A stretch of 64,000 bases of DNA from the NCBI GenBank assembly GCA_041746135.1, contig JBGTHQ010000010.1, forward strand, positions 1 through 64,000. The letters run 5' to 3'. The notes below the pieces were generated by a model. It saw only the letters and a program-made list of their open reading frames with translations. It searched no databases and was not told where the DNA came from. The translations under genes were made by a program, and so were the position numbers. Below, piece after piece: positions 8,448 to 17,669 of this stretch (positions are counted from its first letter, which is position 1; each line of letters starts with the position of its first letter). The DNA comes from Alg239-R122 sp041746135 (GTDB taxonomy: Bacteria > Pseudomonadota > Alphaproteobacteria > Sphingomonadales > Sphingomonadaceae).

Positions 8448-9053
8448 ATGCCCAGATTGCATAGAATTGCCGGTACCGCCACGTTGCTGGCTCTGTCATT
8501 TTCCGCGTTTGCGCCGTCCGCGTTCGCGGCATCGGGTGCGCAGCGGGCCGATATCGCTATCACCGCCCCCGCACCCGGTGGCGTCAAAGCCCGGTTGTGG
8601 GACAAAGATGAGGAAACGGCCCAGCGCGACCGCTATCGCCGGTACCGCGATTATCGACACTATCGCGATCGCACCGATGTGGGCGATGTCATCGCCGGGG
8701 TGTTGATCCTGGGCGGGATCGCGGCGGTCATCGACGCTGCCAGCAACAGCGAACGCCGCGACCGCGGCGATCGTTACGAGCGCAACAGCCCGCCGCGTTA
8801 TCCCGAGCAGCGCTATAACGACTCGGACGAAATCAACGCCGCCGCCGATCGCTGCGCCTATGCCGCCGAACAGCGTGCGGGCGGAGATGCGCGGGTCGAG
8901 ACGATTTCCAGCGTGGTCCGCGACGGCAATGGCTGGCGTGTCGAAGGCATGGTGGCCAATTACGGCGGCGGCGAAAATTTCCAGTGCGGCGTCACCAATG
9001 GCCGGGTCGATTATATCCAGTTGAGCGGCCCCGATTATTTCGGCAATTATTGA
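8448..9053 (+). CDS. Secreted Arg/Tyr-rich protein with glycine-rich hydrophobic segment (paralogue 2)
   Basis: A 201-residue exported protein of unknown function with a signal peptide (to about residue 27). A basic tract of alternating Arg and Tyr precedes a hydrophobic GDVIAGVLILGGIAAVID segment that is nearly the same as in the preceding gene. The C-terminal domain again has a cysteine near ADRCAY and one near FQCGVT. The ATG at 8448 is chosen because AGGA at 8437-8440 is correctly spaced for it; the ATG at 8442 is too close. It is the second member of a tandem pair and converges on the PepSY gene with only 12 bases between stops. Confidence 0.75.
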   Translation: MPRLHRIAGTATLLALSFSAFAPSAFAASGAQRADIAITAPAPGGVKARLWDKDEETAQRDRYRRYRDYRHYRDRTDVGDVIAGVLILGGIAAVIDAASNSERRDRGDRYERNSPPRYPEQRYNDSDEINAAADRCAYAAEQRAGGDARVETISSVVRDGNGWRVEGMVANYGGGENFQCGVTNGRVDYIQLSGPDYFGNY

Positions 9054-9065
9054 TAGGCGGAGAAA

Positions 9066-9797
9066 CTAAAAATTCGTGCCCGGTCGCATAGCACTTTTTC
9101 TTTTGCGGCCTTGCTTCGTCACTTTCGTTTTGCGGCGGCGGAAAAGCAGGACGATACCGATCACCACGCTGATCGCGGATATGGCCGAAAAGATGATCAA
9201 TATCGGATGGTTGATATCCTCGCGGGTTTGCAGGTCCATGATGTGCAAGCCCCACATGAAATCGAAAACGCGCCATGTGCCGGTGCGCAGCGCGAGTATC
9301 TCGCCGGTATCGGCATCGACATAGATATGCGTGTTGTCGCTGAAATCGGCTTGCCATGCGGGTCTGCCGCGGCGCAGTTCCAGCGGGTTTGCATCCGCAG
9401 CGAACAGTTTCATGCCCGTGAGTTTGGCCGCGCCGGTATAGGTAGCGCGCACGATCGCGGAGGCTTCGACCCCGCCCAGCGGCGGCAGCAATTTACCGGT
9501 CAGCGCATCGGCGCGTTTTCTGTCGCCGCCCGTGAATTCCACGATCCATCGCGGACCTGCGGTCTGTTGCACCAGGTTGAGCGACTGGACCGCACGCCCG
9601 GTCAGCGCTGGCGCCACAGGTACGAACGCTTCGAGCTGCGGCGGGTCCGCGCGAAGATGCGCACCGCGCACCGTCTCGATCGGCTGCGACACCATGAACA
9701 GGCCGCTGACGGTCCATAACAATAACGGGATGCCGATCAACCATCCGATCCAGATGTGAATTTTGGCCGTAACCATGAAAAAGCGTCTGGTCTTCAT
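9066..9797 (-). CDS. PepSY domain membrane protein
   Basis: A 243-residue protein with one N-terminal membrane segment (about residues 14-36) and one near the C-terminus (about 198-220), followed by a basic tail. The periplasmic part contains a PepSY-type motif (HIYVDADTGEILAL, then WGLHIMD). PepSY membrane proteins of this layout often resemble half of an iron-uptake or ferric-reductase partner protein; the exact role is unknown. The start at 9797 overlaps the stop of the TRIC gene by four bases (ATGA), indicating coupling. A longer frame exists upstream but only as a shadow of the TRIC gene. Confidence 0.8.
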   Translation of the reverse strand: MKTRRFFMVTAKIHIWIGWLIGIPLLLWTVSGLFMVSQPIETVRGAHLRADPPQLEAFVPVAPALTGRAVQSLNLVQQTAGPRWIVEFTGGDRKRADALTGKLLPPLGGVEASAIVRATYTGAAKLTGMKLFAADANPLELRRGRPAWQADFSDNTHIYVDADTGEILALRTGTWRVFDFMWGLHIMDLQTREDINHPILIIFSAISAISVVIGIVLLFRRRKTKVTKQGRKRKSAMRPGTNF

Positions 9798-10435
9798 GCT
9801 GCCCCCCGGTAACTGGGTAAACGCAATTGATAAAGAATGGCAAGCGCACGCAAACCGAAACCGGCGATCGCCGCCACCAGCGCGGATATCGCAACGGGTA
9901 GGATCGTGAATTGCAGGCCAACGAATAAAGCCGCCGCGAGCGCGGCAGCGGTCACGTATAATTCCGGACGTAACAATATCGAGGGCTCTCCGGCCAGCAC
10001 ATCGCGGATTATGCCGCCCGCGCAGGCGGTGATGATGCCCATCATCGCGGCAGGGACGGGCGGGACGCCATATTCCAGCGACTTGGCCGCACCGAACACC
10101 GCATAGGCGGCCAAGCCCGCCGCATCGAGCCAGTCGAGCGCGCTCTCGCGCCACCATTTCTGCGGAGTGATCCACACCGCCAGCACGACCGCGAAAATGA
10201 CGATCGGCACCATCGCATCCTGTATCCAGAATACCGGCGCATCGATCAGCAGATCCCGGATCGTACCGCCACCGACACCGGTGATCAGCGCGAAAAACGC
10301 GAAGGTCACCAGCGTCTGTCCCTTGCGCGCGGCGGCAAGCGCGCCCGACGCCGCGAACACGGCAATGCCGAACAGGTCCAGTGTGTTGAGCATCGGACCG
10401 ATAATGATCTCGGGTACGGGGAGCGCGAATGTCAT
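9794..10435 (-). CDS. TRIC-type (UPF0126) cation channel family membrane protein
   Basis: A 213-residue, seven-segment membrane protein built from two related halves, each with a glycine-rich kinked helix and an Arg-Asp pair: GVGGGTIRDLL in the first half and CAGGIIRDVL in the second. That internal duplication defines the prokaryotic TRIC/YicG family, homotrimeric monovalent cation channels; some members have been linked to glycine transport. It begins 37 bases after the lpdA stop and overlaps the PepSY gene, so it is probably co-transcribed with the TCA-cycle genes. Confidence 0.9.
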   Translation of the reverse strand: MTFALPVPEIIIGPMLNTLDLFGIAVFAASGALAAARKGQTLVTFAFFALITGVGGGTIRDLLIDAPVFWIQDAMVPIVIFAVVLAVWITPQKWWRESALDWLDAAGLAAYAVFGAAKSLEYGVPPVPAAMMGIITACAGGIIRDVLAGEPSILLRPELYVTAAALAAALFVGLQFTILPVAISALVAAIAGFGLRALAILYQLRLPSYRGAA

Positions 10436-10472
10436 AGTGTATCCGCCTCGATCCGCGGCCAGAACTTAATAA

Positions 10473-11879
10473 TCAGATATGGATCGGCTTACCGGTCACC
10501 GCCATCGCCGCTTCCTTGATCGCCTCGCTATGCGTTGGATGCGCGTGGCAGGTATAGGCGATATCTTCCGACGTCGCGCCGAATTCCATGGCCTGCGTGA
10601 CTTGCGCTATCAGGGTCCCTGCCAGAGAGGAAATAATATGCACGCCCAGTACGCGGTCGGTTTCGGCGTCGCTCAAAATCTTGACGAAGCCTTCGGTATC
10701 GCGGTTGGTCTTGGCGCGGCTATTGCCGGCAAAGGGGAATTTTCCCTTGTTATATTTGACGCCGGCTTCTTTCAGTTCTTCCTCGGTCTTGCCGATATTG
10801 GCGATTTCGGGATGGGTATAGACGACGCCGGGGATCAGTTTGTGATTGACGATGCCCGTCTGTCCGGCGATATTTTCCGCGACGGCAATGCCTTCGTCTT
10901 CGGCACGGTGGGCCAGCATCAGGCCCGGCGTGACATCGCCGATGGCATAAATGCTGTCGACTTTGGTTGAAAAGTCGTGATCGACCTCGACCTGGCCGCG
11001 TTCGTTGGTGGCAAGCCCCACGTTGTCGAGTGCAAGACCATCGGTATTGGCTTTGCGGCCGATGCATACGAGCACCACGTCGGCTTCAAGGGTCTCGCTG
11101 TCGCCGCCCGCAGCCGGTTCCATCGTAACGGCGGCTTTCTTGCCCTTGACCGTAACGCCGGTGACTTTGGTCGAAGTCCTGATATCGAAACCCTGTTTTT
11201 TGAAGATGCGTGCGCTTTCCTTGCGAACTTCGCCGTCCATGCCAGGCAGAATCTGGTCGAGATATTCGACCACCGTGACTTTCGCGCCCAAACGGCGCCA
11301 GACCGAGCCCAGCTCGAGCCCGATAACGCCGCCACCGATCAGCACCAGATGATCCGGAACTTTGGGCAGTTCCAGCGCGCCGGTCGAATCGACTACGATA
11401 TGCTTGGAGTTATCGACCTCGACGCCGGGCAGAGGCATGACCGAAGACCCGGTCGCGATAACGATATTCTTTGCTGATACGGTCTTGTCGCCAACTTTGA
11501 CGTGATGCGCGTCTTCGAACGCGGCATGACCTTTCAGCCAATCGACTTTGTTCTTCTTGAACAGAAACGCGATGCCGCCCGTCAGTTCATCGACGGCTTT
11601 GGATTTTTCCGCATGCATCTGGTCCAGATTGAGTTCTGTGCCGGTCAGTTTTATGCCGAATTTCTCAAGCGCCCCGCTATGTGCCTCTTCGTATAACTCG
11701 GATGCGTGCAGCATGGCTTTGGATGGGATACACCCGACATTGAGACAGGTACCGCCCAGCGTTTCACGGCTTTCCGCGCACGCGGTCTTGAGACCCAATT
11801 GCGCCGCACGGATCGCGGCGACATAGCCGCCAGGCCCGGAGCCAATTACCAGAACGTCATAGTCAAAATTATCGGTCAT
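10473..11879 (-). CDS. lpdA: Dihydrolipoyl dehydrogenase (E3)
   Basis: A 468-residue flavoprotein that reoxidises dihydrolipoamide of the 2-oxoglutarate dehydrogenase complex and passes electrons to NAD. The FAD site GSGPGG is at residues 13-18, the redox-active disulfide C45/C50 in GGTCLNVGC, and the C-terminal interface base pair is H447 and E452 in HPTHSEA. The NAD-binding GGGVIGLELG is near residue 180. The start follows odhB by 38 bases on the same strand. Length and all key residues are normal. Confidence 0.97.
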   Translation of the reverse strand: MTDNFDYDVLVIGSGPGGYVAAIRAAQLGLKTACAESRETLGGTCLNVGCIPSKAMLHASELYEEAHSGALEKFGIKLTGTELNLDQMHAEKSKAVDELTGGIAFLFKKNKVDWLKGHAAFEDAHHVKVGDKTVSAKNIVIATGSSVMPLPGVEVDNSKHIVVDSTGALELPKVPDHLVLIGGGVIGLELGSVWRRLGAKVTVVEYLDQILPGMDGEVRKESARIFKKQGFDIRTSTKVTGVTVKGKKAAVTMEPAAGGDSETLEADVVLVCIGRKANTDGLALDNVGLATNERGQVEVDHDFSTKVDSIYAIGDVTPGLMLAHRAEDEGIAVAENIAGQTGIVNHKLIPGVVYTHPEIANIGKTEEELKEAGVKYNKGKFPFAGNSRAKTNRDTEGFVKILSDAETDRVLGVHIISSLAGTLIAQVTQAMEFGATSEDIAYTCHAHPTHSEAIKEAAMAVTGKPIHI

Positions 11880-11917
11880 ACATCACCTAATATAGCGGGG
11901 CTTCATCCCTTAGAAAT

Positions 11918-13219
11918 TTACAAATCGATCAATATCCGTGTGGGATCCTCGATCGCTTCCTTGATGCGCACGAGGAACGTCACGGCTTCGCGGCCGTCGA
12001 CCAGACGGTGGTCATAGCTGAGCGCCATGTACATCATCGGACGCGCCGCGATTGATCCGTCGGGCATGACCATCGCGCGCTGCTCGATGCGGTGAAGGCC
12101 GAGTACCGCCGATTGCGGCGGGTTGATGATTGGCGTCGACATGAGAGAGCCGAACACCCCGCCATTGGAAATGGTGAAAGTTCCGCCCTTCATCTCGTCC
12201 ATCTTCAGGCTGCCGTCCTTGGCACGGCGGCCGAAATCGCCGATGGTATTCTCGATATCGGCAAAACTCATCTTCTCGGCATTGCGCACCACCGGTACGA
12301 CCAGCCCATTGGGCGCACTGACCGCGACAGAGATGTCGACATAATCGTGGTATACGATCTCGTCGCCATCGATCTGCCCGTTGACCGACGGCACGTCTTT
12401 CAGCGCCAGACAGGCGGCTTTTGCGAAAAAGCCCATAAAGCCCAGACGGACGCTATGTTTCTTTTCGAACAGGTCTTTATATTTGGTGCGAGCCTCGATC
12501 ACGGCGGTCATGTCGACATCGTTGAATGTGGTGAGTAGTGCCGCAGTATCCTGCGCGGATTTGAGGCGTTTGGCAATGGTCTGGCGCAGGCGCGTCATGC
12601 GCACGCGTTCCTCGCCGCGATCGTTACCCGCCGAAACGGCAGGTGCGGAGGGGCTGGCGGTGTCGGCCTTAGTCGCAGCGTTGGCCGACTTGGGGTTTTT
12701 TGCCGCTTCCAGCACATCTTCCTTGGTCAGGCGTCCGTCGCGGCCCGTGCCCTTGATGCTGCTGGGGTCGAGCCCGTGTTCCAGCACGAGGCGGCGCACT
12801 GAAGGCGACAGAGTTACCGGCGCATCGTTGGCGTCCGGCTTGTCTTCGAGCTTGGTCTTGACGCCGTCATTATCGGTCTCGGTCGCGTGCTTGCCGCCAT
12901 AATCCGCACCCGAACTCGCCTGTTCAGAGTCAGCGGCTTTCGCCTTGCTGTCTCCCGGCGATGGGGCCGCAGACTTGCCGTCGCCAGCTTCGATCGTGGT
13001 GATCAGCGCACCGACCTCGACATTATCGCCTTCGGATACTTTATGCTCGCCCATCACGCCCGCGACGGGCGCGGGGACTTCCACCGCTACCTTGTCGGTT
13101 TCCAGGCTGACGATCGGCTCGTCGGCTTCCACGGCATCGCCGGGTTGCTTGAGCCATTCGCCGACAGTGGCTTCGGTGATGGATTCGCCCAATGTGGGTA
13201 CTTTGACTTCGGTAGCCAT
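11918..13219 (-). CDS. odhB: 2-oxoglutarate dehydrogenase E2, dihydrolipoyl succinyltransferase
   Basis: A 433-residue protein with one lipoyl domain (residues 1-75; lipoyl lysine K43 in LETDKVAVE), a linker rich in Ala, Ser and Lys, a peripheral-subunit-binding domain (about 120-155) and the catalytic trimer domain with H404 and D408 in DHRLVDG. It transfers the succinyl group from lipoamide to CoA. The ATG at 13219 is chosen because it gives the canonical lipoyl-domain N-terminus; the frame stays open further upstream inside sucA. Only seven bases separate it from the sucA stop. Confidence 0.96.
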   Translation of the reverse strand: MATEVKVPTLGESITEATVGEWLKQPGDAVEADEPIVSLETDKVAVEVPAPVAGVMGEHKVSEGDNVEVGALITTIEAGDGKSAAPSPGDSKAKAADSEQASSGADYGGKHATETDNDGVKTKLEDKPDANDAPVTLSPSVRRLVLEHGLDPSSIKGTGRDGRLTKEDVLEAAKNPKSANAATKADTASPSAPAVSAGNDRGEERVRMTRLRQTIAKRLKSAQDTAALLTTFNDVDMTAVIEARTKYKDLFEKKHSVRLGFMGFFAKAACLALKDVPSVNGQIDGDEIVYHDYVDISVAVSAPNGLVVPVVRNAEKMSFADIENTIGDFGRRAKDGSLKMDEMKGGTFTISNGGVFGSLMSTPIINPPQSAVLGLHRIEQRAMVMPDGSIAARPMMYMALSYDHRLVDGREAVTFLVRIKEAIEDPTRILIDL

Positions 13220-13226
13220 AATATGG

Positions 13227-16154
13227 TTAGCCCTTTCTCTGGCGGCGGATTTCTGTGCGGACGCTGTGGCCCAGTGCATCGGCGACAAGAGCGCCCTGTT
13301 CGGATTTGTGACGGCTGGCAAGTCCGGTCGCCGGGGAAGCGGCCGCCGCCCGTCCGGCATAGCGTGGACGTTGCGGTGCTAAGGCTGCGTCTTTCAGGCA
13401 TTGTTCGATATAAGGTTCGACGAACGACCAGGCGCCATTGTTTTTCGGTTCTTCCTGTGCCCACACCACGTCTTCGAGGTTGGTCATGCGTTTCAGCCGA
13501 ACCGCAAGCGGTTCTCCGGGGAAGGGGTATATTTGCTCAAGCCGGACGATTGACGTGTCCGTGTCTCCGGCAGCATCGCGCGCTTCGATCAGGTCAAATG
13601 CCACTTTGCCCGAGCACAGGACGAGGCGTTTGATATCCTTATCCGCGGGCGGATTGGTGTCCGATTTTATGCGCATGAAATGGCTTTTGCCGATAAAGTC
13701 TTCGGTTTGGGAAACCGCCATTTTGTGGCGCAGCAACGATTTGGGAGTCATGATAATCAGGGGCTTGCGGAAATTGCGGTGCATCTGGCGGCGCAGTACG
13801 TGGAAATAGTTGGCGGGTGTGGTGATATTGCAGACTTGCAAGTTATCGCCCGCGCATAGCTGCAAAAAACGTTCCAGACGTGCCGAGCTATGCTCGGGAC
13901 CCTGGCCTTCATAGCCATGCGGCAACAGCATCACCAGACCATTGGCACGCAGCCATTTGGCTTCGCCCGAAGCGATGAACTGGTCGATCATGATTTGCGC
14001 GCCATTGGCAAAATCGCCGAACTGCGCTTCCCACAATACTAGTGTTTTGGGATCGGCAAGCGCATAGCCATACTCGAAACCGAGCACGCCATATTCGGAC
14101 AGCGGGCTGTCGAGCACCTCGAAATTGCCGTGCGGAACCTGTTCGAGCGGAATGTAGCGCGCCTCTGTTTTCTGATCGATCCAGACAGCATGCCGCTGGC
14201 TGAATGTCCCGCGGCCGCTGTCCTGTCCTGAAAGGCGCACATTATAACCTTCGCTAACGAGCGAGCCATAGGCCAGTGCTTCGCCGGTGGCCCAGTCGAA
14301 ATTCTCGCCAGTTTCGAACATCTTCGCTTTCGCCGCGAGAATGCGCTTCAGCGTGCCGTGCACCACATGTCCTTCGGGAATGGTGGACAGCGTACGACCA
14401 ATGCTTTCGAACAGCTTCTTGTCGATCCCCGTTTCGATATTGCGCCGCGCCGTTTCCGGATCGGCGGGCACGTGCAGTCCGGACCAGCGGCCCGTGAACC
14501 AGTCGGCCTTGTCGGGCTCGTAATCCGCGGCGCTGTCGAATTCGCCCTGCAGCGTGTCGGTAAATCCTTTTTCGGCCTGCTTGACCCATTTCTCGTCCAC
14601 CACGCCCTCTTTGGCAAGACGGGCACCATAGATGTCGCTGACTGGCGGATGCTGCTTGATCCGGTCGTACATCAGCGGCTGGGTAAATTTGGGTTCGTCG
14701 CCTTCGTTGTGGCCGTAACGGCGATAGCACCACATATCGATCACGATATCGCGCCCGAATTTCTGGCGGAACTCGATCGCGATCTTGCATGCATATGTCA
14801 CAGCTTCGGGATCGTCGCCGTTGACGTGGATGATGGGCGCCTGAACGCCCTTGGCTACATCCGAAGGATAGGGCGAAGAGCGCGCGAATTGCGGGCTGGT
14901 GGTAAAACCGACCTGGTTATTGATGATAAAATGAATGCAGCCGCCGGTATTATACCCCCGGATACCCGAGAAGCCAAGGCACTCCCACACGATACCTTGG
15001 CCCGCAAAGGCGGCATCGCCGTGCAGCAATACGGGCAGCACTTGGTCATGTTCTTCCAGATCGTCGCGCATCACCTGTTGCGCGCGGACCTTGCCCAGCA
15101 CGACCGGATCGACCGCTTCGAGATGCGACGGATTGGGGACCAGCGACATGTGCACTTTTATGCCGTCGAATTCGCGATCGGTGGATGTCCCGAGGTGATA
15201 TTTCACATCGCCCGATCCGCCTACATCATCCGGATTTGCCGACCCGCCGGAAAATTCGTGGAAGATGACGCGGTAAGGTTTAGACATGACGTTCGCGAGC
15301 ACGTTCAGACGTCCGCGATGCGACATGCCAAACACGATTTCGCGCACGCCATATTGGCCGCCATATTTGATCACGGCTTCAAGGGCCGGCACCATCGACT
15401 CGCCGCCATCGAGACCGAAACGCTTGGTACCGACATATTTTTTGGCCAGGAAATTCTCGAACTGCTCGGCTTCGATCACTTTGTTGAGAATGGCTTTCTT
15501 GCCCTCGGGCGTGAATTCGATCGAGACATTGCGGCCTTCCATGCGCTCCTGAAAAAACCGCCGTTCCTCCAGATCGGAAATATGCATGTATTCCAAACCG
15601 ATATTGCCGCAATAATTGATGCGCAACTGATCGACCAATTCCTTGACCGTAGCGGTCTCATAGCCCATCACCCCGCCCAGATAGACTTTTTTATCGAGCG
15701 CGCTGTCTGGAAACCCGTGATATTCGGGCGTCAGGTCAGCGGGCAATTCGCGCGTCGACATACCCAGCGGATCCAGATCCGCCGCCAGATGCCCGCGCAC
15801 GCGGTACGTTCGGATCAGCATCATGGCGCGAATGGAATCACCCGCCGCTTCGGCAATGCTATCGGTATCCAGTGCAGCCACGACTTTGCCTTTGGATGCC
15901 GCTACAGGCATTGCATCCGGCTCCATTTGCGTCGGGTCAAGCGCACCGGTCAATTCGTCGGTTGCATCCAGGGGCCAATTGTCGCGGCTCCAGCTTGGTC
16001 CGCTGGCTGTTTCTTCCAGTCCTGCAAACCATTTCTGCCAGGTGTCATCGACGCTGGCGGGATTATCCCGGTAGCGTTTGTACAGCGATTCCACAAAAGA
16101 CGGACTTACGCCTTCCAACTCGTCGAAATCCAGACCTTCTAGACCCATTTTCAT
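13227..16154 (-). CDS. sucA: 2-oxoglutarate dehydrogenase E1 component
   Basis: A 975-residue thiamine-diphosphate enzyme that decarboxylates 2-oxoglutarate and succinylates the E2 lipoyl group. The N-terminal E2-binding segment (ESLYKRYRDNP), the GDAAFAGQG thiamine-binding region, QVGFTTSP and the C-terminal LLPHGYEGQGPEHSSAR are all present. Two ATGs lie six bases apart (16154 and 16148). The AAGGA sequence touches the first and is better spaced for the second, so the mature start may be 16148 (973 residues). It sits 31 bases downstream of sucD and directly before odhB. Confidence 0.97.
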   Translation of the reverse strand: MKMGLEGLDFDELEGVSPSFVESLYKRYRDNPASVDDTWQKWFAGLEETASGPSWSRDNWPLDATDELTGALDPTQMEPDAMPVAASKGKVVAALDTDSIAEAAGDSIRAMMLIRTYRVRGHLAADLDPLGMSTRELPADLTPEYHGFPDSALDKKVYLGGVMGYETATVKELVDQLRINYCGNIGLEYMHISDLEERRFFQERMEGRNVSIEFTPEGKKAILNKVIEAEQFENFLAKKYVGTKRFGLDGGESMVPALEAVIKYGGQYGVREIVFGMSHRGRLNVLANVMSKPYRVIFHEFSGGSANPDDVGGSGDVKYHLGTSTDREFDGIKVHMSLVPNPSHLEAVDPVVLGKVRAQQVMRDDLEEHDQVLPVLLHGDAAFAGQGIVWECLGFSGIRGYNTGGCIHFIINNQVGFTTSPQFARSSPYPSDVAKGVQAPIIHVNGDDPEAVTYACKIAIEFRQKFGRDIVIDMWCYRRYGHNEGDEPKFTQPLMYDRIKQHPPVSDIYGARLAKEGVVDEKWVKQAEKGFTDTLQGEFDSAADYEPDKADWFTGRWSGLHVPADPETARRNIETGIDKKLFESIGRTLSTIPEGHVVHGTLKRILAAKAKMFETGENFDWATGEALAYGSLVSEGYNVRLSGQDSGRGTFSQRHAVWIDQKTEARYIPLEQVPHGNFEVLDSPLSEYGVLGFEYGYALADPKTLVLWEAQFGDFANGAQIMIDQFIASGEAKWLRANGLVMLLPHGYEGQGPEHSSARLERFLQLCAGDNLQVCNITTPANYFHVLRRQMHRNFRKPLIIMTPKSLLRHKMAVSQTEDFIGKSHFMRIKSDTNPPADKDIKRLVLCSGKVAFDLIEARDAAGDTDTSIVRLEQIYPFPGEPLAVRLKRMTNLEDVVWAQEEPKNNGAWSFVEPYIEQCLKDAALAPQRPRYAGRAAAASPATGLASRHKSEQGALVADALGHSVRTEIRRQRKG

Positions 16155-16185
16155 TTCCTTAGGGGGAGGGGACAGGCTGATGCGC

Positions 16186-17076
16186 TTACACGGTTTCTTT
16201 CAATAGTGCGTCGAGCGTGGTGCCGAGTTCGGACGGGCTGGGCGAGACGCGGATGCCCGCCGCTTCCATCGCCGCGATCTTGTCTTCCGCGCCGCCCTGA
16301 CCACCGGAGACTATCGCGCCGGCGTGGCCCATGCGGCGGCCCGGAGGCGCGGTGAGGCCAGCGATAAAGCCGACCATTGGCTTCGAACGACCCTTTTTGG
16401 CTTCGTCGGCAATAAACTGCGCCGCTTCTTCTTCCGCGCTGCCGCCGATTTCACCGATCATGATGATCGATTGGGTTTCATTGTCGGCCAGAAAAAGTTC
16501 GAGCATATCGATAAAGTTGGTGCCATTGACCGGATCGCCGCCAATGCCGACCGCCGTGGTCTGGCCGAGGCCGACCGCCGTGGTCTGGTGCACCGCCTCG
16601 TAGGTCAGCGTGCCCGATCGCGACACGACGCCGACGCTGCCTTTTTTGAAGATACTGCCGGGCATAATTCCGATCTTGCATTCATCTGCCGTGAGAACGC
16701 CGGGGCAGTTGGGACCGATCAGGCGTGACTTGGAGCCCTGCAACGCGCGTTTAACGCGGACCATGTCGAGCACGGGAATGCCTTCAGTAATCGCCACGAT
16801 CAGCGGAATTTCCGCATCGATCGCTTCGAGAATCGAGTCTGCTGCGAATGGAGGCGGTACATAGATGACCGACGCATCCGCTCCGGTCGCTTCTTTCGCT
16901 TCGAGTACAGTATTGTAATTTGGCAGACCGATATGCGTGGTGCCGCCTTTGCCGGGCGTTACGCCCGCCACCATCTGCGTGCCATAATCCAACGCCTGTT
17001 GCGTGTGGAACGTACCGGTATTGCCGGTCATGCCCTGGGTGATGACTTTGGTGTTCTTGTCGATTAAAATGCTCAT
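16186..17076 (-). CDS. sucD: Succinate-CoA ligase, alpha subunit
   Basis: A 296-residue subunit that binds CoA and carries the phosphohistidine. The CoA-binding GMTGNTGTFH region and the active-site H251 in GHAGAIVSGG are present. It needs the beta subunit SucC to couple succinyl-CoA cleavage to nucleotide triphosphate formation, but no sucC gene is in this window. Instead its ATG shares one base with the TAA stop of an unknown exported protein (TAATG), so translation is probably coupled to that gene. The classical order would be mdh-sucC-sucD. Confidence 0.97.
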   Translation of the reverse strand: MSILIDKNTKVITQGMTGNTGTFHTQQALDYGTQMVAGVTPGKGGTTHIGLPNYNTVLEAKEATGADASVIYVPPPFAADSILEAIDAEIPLIVAITEGIPVLDMVRVKRALQGSKSRLIGPNCPGVLTADECKIGIMPGSIFKKGSVGVVSRSGTLTYEAVHQTTAVGLGQTTAVGIGGDPVNGTNFIDMLELFLADNETQSIIMIGEIGGSAEEEAAQFIADEAKKGRSKPMVGFIAGLTAPPGRRMGHAGAIVSGGQGGAEDKIAAMEAAGIRVSPSPSELGTTLDALLKETV

Positions 17077-17669
17077 TAACTATCCACTCCAAAATGAGTT
17101 TTCTTAAAACTGAGGCCAGCCGCGCCTGTTTGTTTGGCAACAGCATGGTTGTCATTAATATACAAAACTTGGGTGTCCCCTTCTCCAAGCTCTTCGTCTC
17201 CGCTCCATTCTACGATCATTAGACCACCATCGTGGACCTTACGAATTGCGTTTTCGGACCGCAAATCAGTAACATTTCCAATATCCGCGGGTTCTGGAGC
17301 CGAAAAATCTATCATCCTGCAGCCAATAATGAAGCCCCCTTCGATTTTTGCTGGCAACAATATAAGATGAAGGCTTCGTTCGTTCAGAGATTTTTCAAAT
17401 GTTAACGGGGCACGTATTGTGGCACCGTCAGTGCCCAACACCGATGGTGCTGATGCCTTTATGAATGCTGTATATCGCCCCATAGGGCTGTCGGTGTCAG
17501 GAATTTTATTTGCCCATCCCAAACTCGAAAGCCGGCCTTCAACACCATCAAGTTGAAAAGATGCATCGCAAGATTTCTCGAAAAGCGAATAGGCTTCCTG
17601 CAAGGGATAAGGGTCAGCCATCGAATGTGCCGCGGCGATCGTCATCAAAATAGATGCAACGAAACTCAC
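17076..17669 (-). CDS. Unknown exported protein between mdh and sucD
   Basis: A 197-residue protein that I do not recognise. Residues 1-18 form a signal peptide (hydrophobic, ending HSMA). The mature part has two cysteines (in KSCDAS and IGCRMI) that could pair. Translation begins at a GTG overlapping the TGA of mdh by four bases (GTGA), and its stop overlaps the sucD start by one base, so it is wired into the TCA operon at both ends. Its base composition is visibly more AT-rich than the flanking genes, which suggests later insertion. It has no resemblance to SucC, whose usual place it takes. Confidence 0.75.
   Translation of the reverse strand: MSFVASILMTIAAAHSMADPYPLQEAYSLFEKSCDASFQLDGVEGRLSSLGWANKIPDTDSPMGRYTAFIKASAPSVLGTDGATIRAPLTFEKSLNERSLHLILLPAKIEGGFIIGCRMIDFSAPEPADIGNVTDLRSENAIRKVHDGGLMIVEWSGDEELGEGDTQVLYINDNHAVAKQTGAAGLSFKKTHFGVDS

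Noticed and set aside
8300..8605. A minus-strand frame between the secreted paralogues
   Set aside because: It overlaps both genes in opposite orientation and has no signal or motif support.
14358..16142. A 594-codon open frame on the plus strand opposite sucA
   Set aside because: It is a shadow of a high-GC coding strand; its product has no recognisable pattern and sucA is certain.
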